64,000 nt of DNA from assembly GCA_030435675.1 (NCBI GenBank), contig CM059623.1, forward strand, positions 9,512,012-9,576,011, in the 5' to 3' direction. The stretch is from Steinernema hermaphroditum. Lineage: Eukaryota; Nematoda; Chromadorea; Rhabditida; Steinernematidae. The translations under genes were made by a program, and so were the position numbers. The notes under the pieces were generated by a model that did not search any database, had not been told where the DNA came from, and was given only the letters and a program-made list of their open reading frames with translations. Below, in pieces: positions 1 through 10,254 of the stretch; within the stretch, counting starts at the first letter, position 1, and every line of letters begins with the position of its first letter.

Positions 1-104
1 CTGCTCGAGTCAGGCTCCGACTTCACACAGCTTGACAGCTTTATGTCGTCCATGTAGCTTTCTGTCCTGAACCTTCTTTCGGTTACAGAAACCCTAGCAG
101 AAAC

Positions 105-501
105 CTACAGACTGTAGTCATCTTCGATCTGTCCGTGGGGGCCCTCGTACAGGAAGGCTATATCGGCAAAGAACCTCCAGGAGACGAGTCCTTTCGCCTG
201 CGCCTCCACGGGGTCGCAATTCACCTTCTTCATGATCTTCTTGAACGCGTCTCTCATGTGACGGAACGCCTCCTTCGCCACTCGACCTGTAAACGAGGGA
301 CATTTCAGGACTGCACGCTCAGAACTCACTCGGGATCTTTTTGTGAGAAGAGGAGATGGCGGCGGCCACCTCGTCCCAGTACTGCTCCCTCCTCACCGTG
401 CCCACAGTCGCCTCCTCCGTCTTGCTCCAGAGGGCCGGTCGCATCTTGACCTGGTTGATGATCTCGAAGCGCTGGTCATCGGTCAGCTGATAGCCTTCCA
501 T
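105..501 (-). CDS. MADF-domain protein (2 exons)
   Basis: Predicted exons are 501..330 and 286..105, about 118 aa, joined in phase across a 43-bp intron (GTGAGT...TTTACAG). Residues 6-90 read as a MADF (Myb/SANT-like, adaptor) domain: an opening helix with LTDDQRFEIINQV, then MRPALW, then QYWDEVAAAI, then a third helix around FRHMRDAFKKI. Families with this domain usually bind DNA or act as transcriptional cofactors in the nucleus. The start at 501 follows a CTTGCAG acceptor by 7 bases, consistent with a trans-spliced 5' end, although an upstream coding exon cannot be excluded. The order LTxxQ...MRPxLW is shared with the FLYWCH-MADF gene at 21.1 kb, so the two are probably related. No FLYWCH finger is visible here. 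The acidic C-terminus ends at 105. Domain call fairly sure; function inferred from the family. Confidence 0.7.
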
Positions 502-1094
502 TATGTGTCTGCAAGAAGAAACTTTCGCCCTGACATGAGAAGTTTGTGACCCCTAAACGACCGTTTCAAGAATCACAAAGATCCCATCAGAAGTGGAGCA
601 TCTCATAGGTGGATGGGCTACGGTAGCCGACGCCATCAAAACAGGTTTCTAGCCACCTGCCCTGTTCGCCCGAGAGTCTGATCTCATCCACCGTCGCCAC
701 TTCTTGATTCCACTCAATCACGCGGCAACCAAATGAGACAGTCTGCGTCTGAGCTAGAGAGACCAAACAACGAACTAGACAGAATCCATGAGGCGCAGCC
801 AGAATGCAGCGAAATGAGGAGAACGCACCGCGAGGAGCGCGTGGTCGTCCCGGCGATCGCACGGCGGACAACGTCGATGGAACGCGCGGCAAACGGGGCG
901 CCGTACGACGGCTGCACCCCACCCTCTCGTCGCCGCGTCCGCACCCCTCACAGCAATGCTATCGCGGCCTGCCGCACTATGCCATGCGCTGCGACCGCCG
1001 CTCGCCCTTCAGTCGCCCCGCAACGCCAAGGGACGCAGAACCAACAAAATGTAACAACCGAAAATCAACAACAACAAAAAGAGTAACAACGAGG
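502..1094. other. gene-free stretch between MADF gene and DDX24 3' end
   Basis: There are open frames on both strands but no family signature and no convincing splice chain. A minus-strand frame ending at 587 could hide an upstream exon of the MADF gene, but I could not join it in phase. A TACGGTA 7-mer occurs near 630. Confidence 0.4.
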
Positions 1095-3760
1095 TCAGTG
1101 CCTTCGGCGGTTCCCAAGCTTCCTCTGCTTCTTCCGTTCCCTTCGGAGAAATTCCCGCATTCCCGCAGAGTGCATCACGCTTCGCTTGATCTTCTTCACG
1201 GCCGCCGACTCTTCTGCCTCCGCCGTCGTTAGCGACGTTAGCGCGTCCGTAGTCATCGCCGAGTCGTACGCTTTCACTACTTCCGGGTTCACGTACCGCG
1301 TCTTCTAAAAGGACAACGCCTCATCATGTCTGCTACCGTAAACACCTCCTCACCTTGATATCGGCTCTTGGTAAAGGCGTGCTGAGCATGTGCTTCAGCT
1401 CCATCTCGACCTCTTTCTTCTCGTCCTTGTAGTGCGCTATCTCTTCGGCCACTTGTCGGTCTTTCTTGCCCAACCTGAACACTTACTTCAACCAACGTAT
1501 TGAACCATCAACAACATACACAATTTCGTCCAAATCGATATCAGCCTGGCCGGCCATCTTCTCCCACCACTTTTCGTTTCCCGTAATCTAAAGAACGTCA
1601 CTGAAAGTCCGTCAAGAGCAGCAAAGCTCACCTTCTTGATTCTGTGTTCCATCGCCTCAGCTTGTCCAGCGAGATGGATAAGCTCCCTCAAGTGGGCGTA
1701 CAGGCGCTCCGAGTCGATCGGGAACAGCTTGAGGTCGACGTCTAAAGACTAGAGGTGAAAGAATCATTTACAGCAAAAACCCACCTCTGTTGAGGTTCTT
1801 CTTGATACGTTCGTAGAAGTGCGAATCGATCGGATCGACCATGAGTACAGTAACTCCGGATTGTGAGGCACGGGCGGTACGACCACTGCGATGGACATAG
1901 ATTTCGGCGGTCTTCGGAACTTGGTAGTGAATGACGTGCTCGACTCCCTTGATGTCCAAACCACGCGCGGCAACGTCGGTAGAGAGGAGGATAGAGTTCG
2001 GGGTGGCAGCAAAGCGCTCAAGATTCTTCAGACGTTGCTTCTGGTGCATTTTCGCGTGAAGCATCATCGGCACCGGCTCAACCTTCAGCTTCATGAGGAT
2101 GGCATAGAATCGACGGCACGCATCGATGGAGTTCATAAAGATCAGCGTGCGGCCCGGATAACGCTTCAGAAGGTAGAAGACGTTCGCGTCCTTCTCCAGA
2201 AGATCCTTGCAGGTCATCCGCGACTCGACGAGCGTTTCTGCCGTTCCGAACTTTCTCGTGATATCGATGACTTTGTGGTTCTTGCGGAGATGGGCCTTCT
2301 CGACGATTTTCTCGATTTTATCGTCAACTGTGGCGCCCTGGGCCTGTCCTTTCTGGCTTAGGCGCTTCGGTGCCGCGTGCACGAACGTCAGAGTGGCCGA
2401 GAAAAGCATCGTTTGACGAGTTTCGGGTGCTTCTCTGTAAAAAATGCTAGAGTTTTCCGCGATAATTCGCTCATGACAACCTGTGGATGTGGTCGAGGAG
2501 CTGTTCAACTTCCTCGAAGTGACCCTTCTCGATCATACGATCTGTTTCGTCGACGACAACACATTCGACGCCAGAGAAGTTGGCCAAATAGTCGCCTTCA
2601 AGCGCCTCGCTCACCAGTTTCCAAAACCGACCCGGGGTGGCCACGATGATATCCGGTTTTCCGGTGATCAAACGCTCCTGCTTCTGTTGCGACAAACCTC
2701 CGACGATGATCATAGACTAAATGAGTAGAGTTCATCAAGGTGCCGCAGATGAGTATGTCTCACCCTCAGCTGTGTGTACTTCAAGATGTGCTGCATCTGA
2801 TCGTGCACCTGAATAGCCAACTCTCGAGTTGGAGTTAGAACGATAGCGCGAACACGTCTCTCCGCAGGAGTGCTCTCAAGAAGCCTGCAGATCAGCGGAA
2901 TTGCGAAAGCGAGCGTCTTACCGCTACCCTGGAACGGAACGAATAAAAAAGGAGCCCTTGGAAACAACAGCAAACCGTTTCGGCAGCGCCCAAAATGTCC
3001 ATGCGATGCTGGACAGCGTAGGGAAGAACCTCTTGTTGGATCTTTGAAGGCTCTGTGAACTTCTGGAATCGGAGCCCCTTCATAACTTCTTCGGGAAGAC
3101 CATATGGCAACCAAGGTGACAAGTCCAGGGACTCATCTAGTGGCGTCTAAAAGACAAGAATGTGACGAAAGTGCACAGTGACGAAAGAGATATGCATACG
3201 TCATCAATCTTCTTGTACTTGTTCTTCGAACACTTCTGAGCCTTCTTGGGTGCCTCTTTCGGCTTCTTCTCTTTAGTCTCCAGCTCCTCTTCGTCTTTGT
3301 GTTCAGGTTCGGCCTTCTTATTGTTCGGCTTTTTGGCCTTCTTTGCCTTCTTCGGTTTGGATTCTTCGGGAGTGGCCTCCTCTTCAGCTCCATCCTCGTC
3401 GATCTCCTTCAGGGGCGCGCTGTTGATGAGCGCCAGGTTCAGATCGACGCACCCATCTTCTCCGATGATTTCGGTGATCTTCGCCTTCTTCTTAGCAACA
3501 GCCTTCTCCTTGCCGTTTTCGGACTTCGCCGGCCTCTTTTTTGGCTTCTGTACTTTTTTTGTTGTCTGCGACTCGGCTTCACTGGTTTCTTCGCCTAGAT
3601 TCGTCTTCTTCTTTGGTTTCTTTTTCGCCGACTCCGAAGGCGCTGCGTTCTCCTGAGTGTCTTTCGGAGCTGCATCGCCTTCGAGCTCGCGATTCAGGTC
3701 GATGCATTCGTCCGCAACGACGATCTTCTTCGCCTTCTTCCTAACGGACACTTTCGGCAT
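1095..3760 (-). CDS. ddx-24: DEAD-box RNA helicase DDX24/MAK5 family
   Basis: Nine exons: 3760..3200, 3146..2976, 2928..2764, 2716..2481, 2434..1785, 1741..1632, 1587..1520, 1474..1354, 1304..1095. All phases agree and give 763 aa. The helicase acts in nucleolar 60S ribosome assembly in this family. Residues 1-187 are Lys/Glu-rich and disordered. The core has the Q-motif region, AETGSGKT (near 242-249), PTRELAIQV, TPGRF, SAT, the DDX24-typical insert of domain II (Lys-rich, then VIDITRKF and a YPGRTLIFMNS block), DVAARGLDI and HRSGRTAR. The tail (LFPID, then helices ending in Arg/Lys) also matches DDX24 rather than other DEAD families. Motif II reads DETD (near 355-358) instead of DEAD. The N-terminus holds two copies of a CxDLN motif. 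The start lies directly behind a TTTTGCAG acceptor. Family assignment is firm. Confidence 0.9.
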
Positions 3761-3772
3761 CTGCAAAAGAGA
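3761..3772 (-). promoter_or_regulatory. probable trans-splice acceptor of the DDX24 gene
   Basis: On the minus strand CTCTTTTGCAG abuts the ATG at 3760. Nematode spliced-leader acceptors look like this. An ordinary 5'-UTR intron is the alternative. Confidence 0.45.
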
Positions 3773-4611
3773 TACATTACAGCTATATGCATCAGATGCG
3801 GAAATAACCAAACAACGCACTGGAAGGAAGAAGAACGGCAATGGAACGCGCCAAAAACTCGAACAAAACCGACAGAAATAGGGATCTACGACTGAGCCAA
3901 TATGCAGGAGCAACCTCAGAAATCCGCGAAAAGAACAAATACGGGCAAAAAGATAGAAAACACTAGAATTTACGCAATTTACAGCCAAAAGACGGAAAGC
4001 CTTGAAACATGGCAGATATGAAACCTACAAGTAGATACATAAAAGCTTGCAGGGAAGTCGTTTCAAGAGTCACTGCCCAATGTCTGCGGACGATAGTCTG
4101 CACTTCGCTTCAAATGAGTCTCAGATGTGACCACGATGTCTATAGCACAGTGTCTGTCTACGTCTACTTAGATGTCTAAACCAAAAAATGCCCACTTTCA
4201 TTCAAGTTATCAGAACGAAAAGATAGATTTGCTTAAGGCCATCCTTGACTGCTTAGTTTACGGTCTATCAAAGGTCAACTCAATCTTATCTGGTGAGAAC
4301 CGTTTACTCATATGACGTGGTTTGTCCTTCAAATAAAATTCGTTCAACACAACATCACGTCGTCTTAAATCGTTCAGATCAGATTTCGAGACGAAATTTA
4401 ATGTGAAAAGCCTGCAGAGATAGACTGCAAACGATCACATAATATCACAAAGCGTCTTTTTCGGTTCAGCCCGGAGCCCTTGATGTTTTTTCTCTAGGCA
4501 AAGGGTAACTCAAATCCGTATTTTGTGTCGTTTGATGTCCGTTCGACGCACTCTTCGGACATTGTCTTCATGTGACTGTAGTTCCCATGGCTTATCGCTT
4601 CCCCAGCATAC
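3773..4611. other. divergent intergenic region with GATA motifs
   Basis: No gene seen. It separates the DDX24 5' end from the first protease gene. GATA-type sites occur as TTATCA near 4206, CTTATC near 4286 and CTTATC near 4591, upstream of a protease that is probably intestinal. Confidence 0.35.
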
Positions 4612-4618
4612 TATAAAA
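4612..4618 (+). promoter_or_regulatory. TATA box of S1 protease 1
   Basis: TATAAAA lies 38 bp before the ATG at 4656. The spacing matches the TATA boxes of the paralogous proteases at 7.58 and 9.11 kb. Confidence 0.6.
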
Positions 4619-4655
4619 TGCGGTACAGAGTGCCCTGTCAAAGCCAATCCGAACG

Positions 4656-5691
4656 ATGCGATTCTTTTCCATACTGGCGTTCCTTTGCGCCTCTGTTTCC
4701 GCTAGTTTCCTCGAGGAACCAATAATGATGGAACTCGATGAGCCGGCCCTTTCTCCTGCCGACCCTCAGGAATCGATGGAGCTCCTGAGACAGTTCAACA
4801 TCAGCAAATTGGTAAGAAGACTCTCCGAATTGACTCCTAAGAGATGTCTCCAGGTGTACGGAGGCCGACAAGCGCGTCCGGGACAGTTTCCCCAGCACGC
4901 ATACCTTTTCTTGAGGAAAGGAGGAGGCGCTTCGATCTGCGGCGCTTCGCTGATCTCGAAGACTCACGCGGTCACTGCCGCTCACTGCACTCATGGGCTC
5001 CAACGCGGCAGCAGGTCCAAGATCATGGTCGGAGGGACGAACGCGAACCAACAAGGAGGCGGCGCCCAGTGGAGGGAGATCCACAGGGCCTACAACCATC
5101 CCGGATACGGATCAGGAGGCACCCGGGACGATATCGCCGTCGTTGAGGTACTTCCGTCTATTTGTCTAGTAGGCCACATATGTCTGTTTTAGTTCAACCC
5201 TCCTGTGACTCTTAACCGAAATACAAAGTTGGCGAGAATCGCCACTGACGACTCGAAGCTTATACGCCAACAAAAGACCTATGTAACCGGTTACGGTACT
5301 TACAAATGTACGTCGGCGGCGATCTGGAACGTACGTTCATGAAGTTTCTTTAGATAGTGGCGAGCGGCCCGTCATCAGCGAGGCCCTCCTTTGGGCGGAA
5401 ATCAAGCTCTTCAGTTCCAGCGAGTGCCAAAGGCTGTGGCCAGGACAAGTCACCGAGAGGCAGCTCTGCGCTGGGTCGAAGAACAAAGGCGCGGGACCCG
5501 GAGACAGCGGAGGACCCATCCAGGTCCTTTCCAACAAGCAACTCTGGCAAGTAGGCCTCACTTCCTTTGGAACCTCAGACATCAATAACGACGAGCACAA
5601 TCAGGACCGCTTCCCGACGGTCTTTACTCGAGTGTCCTCCTACTGCGACTTTCTCGGCAAATCCACGAATGGAGCCTTTCGCTGTCAGTAG
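4656..5691 (+). CDS. secreted S1 (trypsin-fold) serine protease 1, atypical pocket
   Basis: Exons 4656..4811, 4854..5147, 5193..5307 and 5354..5691 give 300 aa. There is a signal peptide (about 1-17), a short pro-region, and mature-type VYGG at about 53. The catalytic residues are visible: His in TAAHC (about 96), Asp in RDDIAVV (about 145), Ser in GPGDSGGP (about 240). The usual Cys before QGDSGGP is absent, and the partner Cys of the SWGxGC loop is absent too, so the 191-220 disulfide is missing as a pair. The S1 base residue is not Asp, so trypsin-like Lys/Arg preference is unlikely; chymotrypsin- or elastase-like preference is a guess. The C-terminal block YCDFL is nematode-like. The gene differs in sequence and exon pattern from the three proteases on the minus strand. 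A TACGGTA 7-mer lies in exon 3. Confidence 0.88.
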
Positions 5692-5747
5692 TGGATGATG
5701 ATGTACATACGGTGATTATGACAAAACACCTGACTTTTGTATAACCG

Positions 5748-5753
5748 AATAAA
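5748..5753 (+). terminator. poly(A) signal AATAAA of S1 protease 1
   Basis: AATAAA lies 57 bp after the stop codon. Confidence 0.65.
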
Positions 5754-6019
5754 GTGAAGTAAAGTGCAGCAAAACTAAGGGTTAAATAACGTCTGTAGAG
5801 GTGTGGTTTTCAACACACAATTGAATTCATTGCTGAGATAAGTAATCATCGGGATCAGATTAGTGAAACAAGGCAAAGGTTACTGTAACTCCTGTGGACT
5901 GTCGTGCTCTGAGTAGAAGTTTAGATAGTCTGTCTACAAGGCTAGACGCTGCCATGCACCTGCACCCCGTCCTTATCCTCATTCCAGTTCAGTCTTCGAG
6001 CGACAGTCGGTCGACTCCG

Positions 6020-6589
6020 ATGTCGATGAATCGACTTCTTCTGACCGTCGTCCTTGTCGCGGCCTCTCTTCTCCGAGCGACTTCAGCCCGGAAGTGCGCT
6101 CCTTGTGGTCAAATTCACTTTTGCAACCACCTGACAGTGAGTTTCCCTTGGTCGCCTCTTTCTAAGGCCCGTTTCTAGGGAACCTGCGAGCTCGAGTACT
6201 CCTACGTCTACTTGTTCACCTTCATCCTCGTCGTTCTCTCCGCGGGATGTATTCTCTTCGCGTGCGGCATCTGGATCTGCTTCTCGGTCGCTTTCAACCC
6301 CGACACAGTCGACGAAGTGAGTTTACTTCAGCAGCTGCATCCAGCCTAACCGTTGCCTTTCAGTGGATGTACCCTCAGCGGATCTATCCTCGTCGGAGGC
6401 ATCCTTTCGTTATTTCGAACATCATCACGATCGATCGTGTTTATGTAAGTCTCTCGAGTGGCTTCAGTCAACTCTCTCTGATTTCAGAATTCTGGGCGCG
6501 CCGACGACGACACGAAGAAGGAGACCGGATCGGCCGAGGAGCCACAGGAATCGAGCCCTCCAGGATTTTCCGAGAGGAGCATTGTTTGA
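6020..6589 (+). CDS. small type I membrane protein, unrecognised
   Basis: Exons 6020..6136, 6179..6316, 6364..6444 and 6488..6589 agree in phase and give 145 aa. The chosen start gives MSMNRLLLTVVLV, a clean signal peptide ending near ATSA. A very short Cys-rich ectodomain follows (CAPCGQIHFCNHLTGTCE, four Cys in CxxC-x5-C-x5-C spacing). Then comes one strong transmembrane segment (about 48-76), a Trp/Tyr/Arg-rich juxtamembrane block and an acidic Ser-rich cytosolic tail. I do not recognise the family. The domain order would fit a small receptor-like or adaptor membrane protein. The gene is convergent with the pseudoprotease gene, with 37 bp between stop codons. In-frame ATGs further upstream (for example near 5954) would extend the N-terminus but bury the signal peptide. 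Confidence 0.65.
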
Positions 6590-6626
6590 GAACGTTTTTG
6601 TGACAAAAAAAAACTACAGAAGTCGT

Positions 6627-7545
6627 TCAAACAGATTTGCAGATCTTCTTCCTGACGGTTTTCTCGATGAAATCGCACATAACCGAAGGCTTCGAATAGA
6701 CGCCGACCTTGCGGGCGCATCCCTCCTTGAAACTCATGATGCCGGCCTGATACCAGAGGCCGGTATCGGCGTGTTTCACTACCAGAGGTCCTCCGTTGTC
6801 GTCGTAGCAGCCGTCGACTCCCTGCTTCCCGGCGCATTCCATCGTATCAGGATCGATCTGTCCGGGGTAGGCGGCCTGGCACACGTTTATGTCGACGAAG
6901 GGGACGGCGGCCTGACGGAGTTGGTTGCTCACGGGTCCTCCCTCTAAAGCAGCTCAGAAGCCACTCTACGACACTGGCCTACCGTAGATGGATCCCCATC
7001 CGGTGATGTATCCGACGGTGCCTATGTGGACTAGGTTGTCGAGGGACTTAGGAATGCAGACGGGCTGGATCCTGGTGTTGAACTGGACGGGCGACTGGAG
7101 CTTGATGAGGCCGAGGTCGTGCGAGAACTGCTTGGGACTGTTGTACTGAGGGTGCAGATAGATGGCCTCGGCGAGGAACTCCTCCTCGTCGGCCTCGTAG
7201 TCGGAGTGGTAGTTGTAGACGCCGGCCTTGACGCCGATGATCGCCGGGGTGTCCGTGTAGTGGTCGATGCACTGCCCCGACGTGAGCACCCACTGCTCGT
7301 CGATGAGTGTTCCTCCGCAGCGGATGTGGCACCGACCGTCGTCGGCCTCGCCGCAGACGTAGACTTGCCAGGGCCAGCTGCCCGGCTTGGCCAGTTTGCC
7401 TCCGACGATGAGGTTCTGGTTGGGGGAAACGGGAGTCCGACCGCAGTCGATGTCGGCGGAGACCAAGCCTGCAGCGTCTTTAGCCTGAGGCGAAGAACTC
7501 TCCGGACTCACCACAGAGAAGAACCAGGAGAAGGAGTTGCCTCAT
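6627..7545 (-). CDS. catalytically dead S1 protease homologue (pseudoenzyme)
   Basis: Exons 7545..7512, 7477..6983 and 6943..6627 give 281 aa with a signal peptide (MRQLLLLVLLC). The S1 fold is intact: LIVGG at about 34-38, the Cys framework, HDLGLIKL holding the catalytic Asp (about 132), and a C-terminal FIEKTVRKK block. Two triad positions are changed. The His motif reads LTSGQC, so His is Gln (about 80). The Ser motif reads CYDDNGGP, so Ser is Asn (about 226), and the oxyanion-hole Gly is Asp. The SWG substrate loop reads SFK. No hydrolysis is expected. The frame is fully open and the splice sites are good, so it looks like a maintained pseudoenzyme (decoy, binding or regulatory protein) rather than a decayed pseudogene. 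Length and intron positions equal those of the active neighbour at 8.1-9.1 kb, which points to tandem duplication. Confidence 0.88.
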
Positions 7546-7579
7546 GGCTGTCGACTGCCCCTCGACCACCAAAAAGGCT

Positions 7580-7687
7580 CTTTATAGCGATGGACGCTGA
7601 CGCCAGAGGTGCTTATCGATAAACACCGATGATCAGCCACAATAAACAGTGCCTGCAAGTAGCAGGCTATCAACTAGAGCTTATCAG
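7580..7687 (-). promoter_or_regulatory. promoter of the pseudoprotease: TATA box plus GATA sites
   Basis: Minus-strand TATAAAG lies at 7586..7580, 35 bp before the ATG. Upstream are TTATCGATAA (7613-7622) and CTGATAAGC (7687..7679). The latter matches the intestinal GATA-factor (ELT-2 type) consensus TGATAA. Function inferred. Confidence 0.5.
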
Positions 7688-8094
7688 CTCGATGCTGGAA
7701 TGCTGAGGATCCTACAGGAAGCTCTTAGGGTCACATGGGTTGTAACGTTGCAAGCCGTCTTCACAGGATGCACCCCTGAAAAGTGCGTGTACCCGTAACA
7801 CTTGATAGCCAACAGAAAAGGGATAAAACAAGGCCGAAAGGATGGACACGATCTTTTCAGTTTTTTTTTCCCAGACTTCCAAGTAACCAAAGAAAGGAAG
7901 TCACCACAAATGGCCAGAACTTCGCCACCTGGAATGAAGCATGTATTTTAAGAACTTGTGCGAGCTTTCGCATCCACGTAGAGAATCAAAACTCACCTAT
8001 TTTCACTTGAACGACTATTTGTGATCTTCTCTACGCCTTTCTACCCAGAGCATCAAGAACGAAACTACGAAAACCGTTTGCTGTACTTACAAAC

Positions 8095-8100
8095 TTTATT
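8095..8100 (-). terminator. poly(A) signal of trypsin-like protease 3
   Basis: TTTATT on the plus strand is AATAAA on the gene strand, 42 bp past the stop codon. Confidence 0.6.
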
Positions 8101-8141
8101 ACATCAAAATAAGTTAGAAGGAGAGAGAAAATCTGGACAAC

Positions 8142-9075
8142 TCAAGTCGATTTGCAGACCGGCTTGCCGAGGGTCTTCTCGATGAAGTCGCACATCGACG
8201 AGGGCCGAGAGTACACTCCGGCGTGCTTGTTCTCGGCGCAGCCGTAGCCCCAGCTGACGATGCCGGCCTGGTACCAGCGGCCGTTGTCCTGGTGCTTGGT
8301 GACGAGCGGTCCTCCGGAGTCTCCCTGGCAGCTGTCCACTCCCTTGCGTCCGGCGCACTCCATCGTCAGAGGATCGATCTCTCCTGGATATTCCGTTTCA
8401 CAAGCGCTCATGTCCAAGAAGGGCACGATCACCTGTCGAAGTTGGGCGCTCACCGGACCTCCCTCTGCAATCGATTCTGTGGAAGAGGCGTCTCAGCCAT
8501 GGACTTACCGTAGATGGCTCCCCATCCGGTGACGTAGGCGGACTTTCCGGTGTGGACGAGGTTCTTGACGGAGCTGGGCACGCAGACCGGCTGCACGTGC
8601 TTTCCGAACTTAATGGGACGGTCCAGCTTAAGGAGGGACATGTCGTGCGAGAAGGTGAGCGGGGTACTGTAGTTGGGATGCTCGTGGATTTCGAGCACCT
8701 TGAAGACCTGCTCCTCGGGCTCGTTGTCGTCGTGGTAGTTGAAGGTGCCGGCCTTGACACCGTACAGCTGGGGCTGCTTCGTGTTTCCGTCGACGCAGTG
8801 CGCCGCCGACATGATCCACTGCTCGTCGATGATCGTGCCTCCGCACTCCAGATGGCACTTTCCGTCGTCGCCGTTCATGCATAGCTCGACCTGCCAAGGC
8901 CAGCTGTACGCCTTGGCCACCTTGCCACCGACGATGAGGATCTCCTCGGGCGCGATTGGCGTTCGACCGCAGTCGATGCTGCTGTCTGCGAGGGCGAGAC
9001 CTAAAGGCGCTTCACTACCGTAGTCCTGGGGGGAGACCGCTTACCGGCGAGGGCAAGTACCAACAGAAGCTTCAT
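8142..9075 (-). CDS. secreted trypsin-like serine protease 3 (active)
   Basis: Exons 9075..9045, 9000..8509 and 8464..8142 give 281 aa. The signal peptide is MKLLLVLALAGLALA. ILIVGG (about 31-36) is the activation neo-N-terminus. The triad is complete: His in SAAHC (about 78), Asp in SHDMSLLKL (about 130), Ser in CQGDSGGP (about 224). Asp in GVDSCQGD (about 218) predicts Lys/Arg specificity. The SWGYGCA loop with its Cys and the terminal FIEKTLGKPVC complete the domain. It probably acts outside the cell, in the gut lumen or as a secreted product. It is the closest paralogue of the pseudoenzyme next door and shares its exon plan. A TACCGTA 7-mer occurs in both of its introns. Confidence 0.92.
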
Positions 9076-9110
9076 GCTTTGTCGACTGCCGTTTCCTTCC
9101 ACAGGCGCTC

Positions 9111-9348
9111 TTTTATAGGGCCAACTTGGAGCTCTTATCGGGACACCAGAAATCAACTACAGTACCACTTTTTGCATCATTTGGATGTAAACAGGTGTTT
9201 TGTGGAAAACTGACATTCTTGGCGGTCTTCTTTGATATTTCGAGCGTCTTGACTCTGTTTTCTATGTGCCAAATCGACGCTCTGTTTGTGTTTTCCCCCA
9301 GATTTCGGCGAAGTTCCAAAAAGTGAGGTCCACGGCGAACTCTTATCA
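9111..9348 (-). promoter_or_regulatory. promoter of trypsin-like protease 3: TATA and GATA sites
   Basis: Minus-strand TATAAAA is at 9117..9111, 36 bp before the ATG. GATAAG lies near 9133 and TGATAAGA at 9348..9341, matching the intestinal GATA consensus. Confidence 0.5.
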
Positions 9349-10254
9349 ATCGAGTTTCCGATGTCACCCATTGCCCTGGAGATAAACAAAGAGTCGCATG
9401 ACCTACGCTGAATGACCACTGTCGATAAGCAACTGATGCCATGGGGATCTATGCAATTATTCCGCATGTTTCGAGCCTGGAAGGAACTGAGGTTCTTTCG
9501 AGAACGGCAGTAGCCTAAAATGTACTCATCTGCTTCGGGCTAGGAATCACACGGGACGTTGTCATGTGATTCTGCTGCAAACGTAATGCTGATTGTGCTA
9601 CAATCGCGCTATTTCCGTGGTTCTTTGCGTCACCCAAACAAGCTGTAGCGTTCTCTCGATTATGTTCAGGTGATCAGGTGTTTCGTCTTCGGTGTCGTTG
9701 CAAGTTGGTCCAAAAGGGAATCTCAATCAATGAATTCATCGGATGGACACTTGCACTCAGGAAATTTGGAATACTGACCGATCCCACGTCTGTATACTCT
9801 AGAAGATGAGCTTGGCTTCTGTCTAGACGCCCCTTTCCGCTCCACCCTATCTGTCTTACTCCTTATAGATCAAGCGGTGTAAGTGATTCCCGCACTCCCC
9901 GAAACAATCTCTGACACCGCACAAATCTTAACCTTTAATATTATTAACTTAAATAAACCAATAAATAGACAATCTACACGAGTCTATGTACAAAACAATA
10001 CGGACACCTGTAACGAACCCTCATAGCCACAGGGAGACGATCAGAATAAAGCATTTCGACATCACAGTTCTATCACAAATGCGGGAGAGCGCAGTGCGCG
10101 GGACAAAGCGCTCCCCGTGAGAATGAGGAAGATATCTATGGAAGGCTAGGGATGATGAGGGAAGACGAGGAGATACCGGTGTGAACGTTGACAACAACTA
10201 AGCAACAAGGAGGAAAGACTTGGCAGACAACGGATGGGAATGGTTTGGGACGAT
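9349..10254. other. gene-free stretch
   Basis: No coding signature seen. It holds the distal promoter of protease 3 and the 3' flank of the transporter gene. Around 9930-9975 it is AT-rich, with AATAAA on the plus strand. Confidence 0.35.

Noticed and set aside
733..1086. 117-codon plus-strand open frame opposite the MADF/DDX24 gap
   Set aside because: Low-complexity Arg/Gln-rich translation without conserved features.
3761..3988. N-terminal extension of the DDX24 frame to an upstream ATG
   Set aside because: It crosses a strong TTTTGCAG acceptor and adds a hydrophobic stretch foreign to nucleolar helicases.
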